From an uncultured Bacilli bacterium (GTDB taxonomy: Bacteria; Bacillota_I; Bacilli_A; RF39; UBA660): DNA of 24,009 nt. Below, piece by piece: positions 22,882 through 24,009 of the stretch. The translations under genes were made by a program, and so were the position numbers. The notes under the pieces are model-generated. The model was not told where the DNA came from. It saw only the letters and a program-made list of their open reading frames with translations, and ran no database searches. Position 1 is the stretch's first letter. The number at the start of each line of letters is the position of its first letter. The stretch covers positions 1 through 24,009 of the forward strand of contig CAKOSA010000012.1 of the NCBI GenBank assembly GCA_934101865.1, in the 5' to 3' direction.

Positions 22882-23916
22882 TTAATAGTGCGTTATTTGT
22901 CGATGGAGAGCGTTGTTGAGACTGCTAGAAATGACATTACTTATTTTATCGATAAGGAAATCTACTTCTTTGGGACAGACGATTAAATCGTAGTTAACGG
23001 CACTCATTACTTCTTTGATGAGGTTTCGTTTTTCTATTTCACCGAGAGTTCCGACTAAGCCCATTAGTTTTTCTTTATCACTTTGACTTAGTTCGAGATT
23101 TCTTATTTTGTCGATATAGTTATCAAAATGGAGGGGGCTTAGTTTATTTATTTCGGTATTATTCTTGATATATGATATGTGTTTTAGAAGATAGTTGATG
23201 GCCTCATTTACGATGACGGAGGATTCTACGACGGTGGGAACGCCGATAGCTATGACGGGGATTTTGAGGGTATCAGTACTTATTTCCTTGCGGTTATTGT
23301 ATACGCCACTTCCAGGTCTAATTCCGGTATCGGTTAGTTGGATAGTGCGGTTAACTCTTTCGAGACTGCTAGCGGCAAGGGCATCAATCACGATAATGAA
23401 TTTGGGGTTAATGAGATTGGTTAGGGCTTCGATATAGTCAGCGGTTTCGATGCCGGTTTCACCCATTACTCCGGGGCTTATGGCAGAGATGCTACGCATT
23501 CCTTCTTTGGGACGAGCGTTTAATAAGAAGAGGTGTCTTGTTATTACTAGTCTACTTATTACTTTGGGGCCTAAGGCATCGGGAGTGGATTTGCTGTTAC
23601 CTAATCCTAGTATTAGTCCTTCGTCATCATCTTTGATATTTTTGTATTTGAGAAGGGATTTTATTTCTTTTTCGAGGACTTTTCCTACTTCTTCTCTATC
23701 TTCATAATTGGTTATATCTTTAAAGGTAATGGTTATATATCTTCCTTCTTTTTTACCTATTACTTTACCCTCTTCTTTGGTTATATCTGTGGTACTTATT
23801 TTAATGTTTTTATTGGTTTTCTCTTTGGTTTTGACGGGGCTATGGGATGCGTCTATACTTTCTACTACTAGGTCTGTTCTTACGTTAAAGGGTTTTAAAT
23901 TAATATTATTTTCCAT
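22882..23916 (-). CDS. gpr: Germination protease GPR
   Basis: The protein has 344 residues. GPR is made as a zymogen in the forespore and degrades the small acid-soluble spore proteins at germination. The pro-sequence junction is recognisable in NVRTDLVVES near residue 11-20. Core motifs: LGLGNSKSTPDALGPKV with Asp113, SPGVMGETGIETADY, and VIDALAASSLERV with Asp178; the two Asp match those proposed as catalytic in Bacillus GPR. TDTGIRPGSGVYNNRKEI is a further family block. SD AGGAGGCC precedes ATG. In Bacillus it is sigma-F/G-driven; I could not fix its promoter in the short upstream stretch. Confidence 0.95.
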   Translation of the reverse strand: MENNINLKPFNVRTDLVVESIDASHSPVKTKEKTNKNIKISTTDITKEEGKVIGKKEGRYITITFKDITNYEDREEVGKVLEKEIKSLLKYKNIKDDDEGLILGLGNSKSTPDALGPKVISRLVITRHLFLLNARPKEGMRSISAISPGVMGETGIETADYIEALTNLINPKFIIVIDALAASSLERVNRTIQLTDTGIRPGSGVYNNRKEISTDTLKIPVIAIGVPTVVESSVIVNEAINYLLKHISYIKNNTEINKLSPLHFDNYIDKIRNLELSQSDKEKLMGLVGTLGEIEKRNLIKEVMSAVNYDLIVCPKEVDFLIDKISNVISSSLNNALHRQITHY

Positions 23917-23963
23917 AAATGGCCTCCTATAATAATATTTTTTACAAAAAAGTTAAAAAATAT

Positions 23964-23992
23964 TTGCCTTTTTGCTTTTTTTTTGGTAAAAT
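23964..23992 (+). promoter_or_regulatory. Divergent promoter facing out of the window
   Basis: TTGCCT (23964-23969), 17-bp spacer, and TAAAAT (23987-23992) preceded by TGG. In other Firmicutes rpsT lies divergent from gpr, but the gene here is outside the window. Confidence 0.45.
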
Positions 23993-24009
23993 TATATATA
24001 GTTATTGAA

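Noticed and set aside
1..24009. CRISPR arrays, insertion sequences and tRNA genes
   Set aside because: No regularly spaced repeats, transposase motifs or tRNA T-arm sequences were found by reading.
1..24009. Mycoplasma-type genetic code (TGA as Trp)
   Set aside because: pheT ends in TGA at the family's normal length, and Trp is encoded by TGG throughout.

Overview
The window is a low-GC chromosomal segment of a spore-forming Bacillota (Firmicutes) bacterium. Four sporulation or germination genes are present (spoIIM, spoIVB, spoIIP, gpr). A phenylalanine T-box precedes pheS-pheT. Shine-Dalgarno sequences are strong (AGGAGG), and a small Cys-rich DUF1540-type gene is present. TGA serves as a stop (pheT ends in TGA) and Trp is TGG, so the code is standard and not the mycoplasma one. 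AT-rich composition, Lys/Asn/Ile-rich proteins and several unrecognised genes suggest an uncultured, gut-type Bacilli-like lineage; that placement is inference.

Region 1 (1-9.4 kb, + strand): the 3' end of rplT with an unusually long Lys-rich tail; two adjacent J-domain-type genes, the first with a degenerate HPD motif; an unknown gene; frr; then a Phe T-box controlling an unknown 95-residue gene, pheS and pheT. After pheT lies a gene-free stretch of about 620 bp. It appears to hold a stand-alone structured RNA of about 340 nt with its own promoter, closing stem and terminator, then a tiny 61-residue gene.

Region 2 (9.5-15 kb): a secreted or membrane-anchored surface protein with two GCTD repeats and a G5-like domain; tcdA (tRNA modification) facing rarA (replication-fork maintenance) across a shared bidirectional terminator; then xerD, a DUF1653 gene and a phosphomannomutase/phosphoglucomutase on the + strand.

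Region 3 (15-18.5 kb): a 9-Cys DUF1540-type gene sits between two copies of a 68-bp repeat. Each copy folds into the same two-stem hairpin with partly different but still complementary arms. Next come an XRE-type regulator with an imperfect inverted repeat in its promoter region, mnmA (tRNA 2-thiouridine), spoIIM and, divergently, a 38-residue membrane peptide gene missed by length filters.

Region 4 (18.6-24 kb): an unknown C-terminally anchored membrane protein with a long 5' leader, spoIVB, a ZIP-family metal transporter on the + strand, and the gpr-spoIIP-small membrane protein operon on the minus strand.

Functionally the window combines translation (L20, RRF, PheRS, two tRNA-modifying enzymes), chromosome maintenance (RarA, XerD) and sporulation genes (SpoIIM and SpoIIP in engulfment, SpoIVB in sigma-K or late signalling, GPR in germination). 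The most novel items are the structured RNA near 8.77-9.11 kb, the repeat pair around the DUF1540 gene, and the J/pseudo-J gene pair. All names rest on reading protein motifs by eye; no database search was run.
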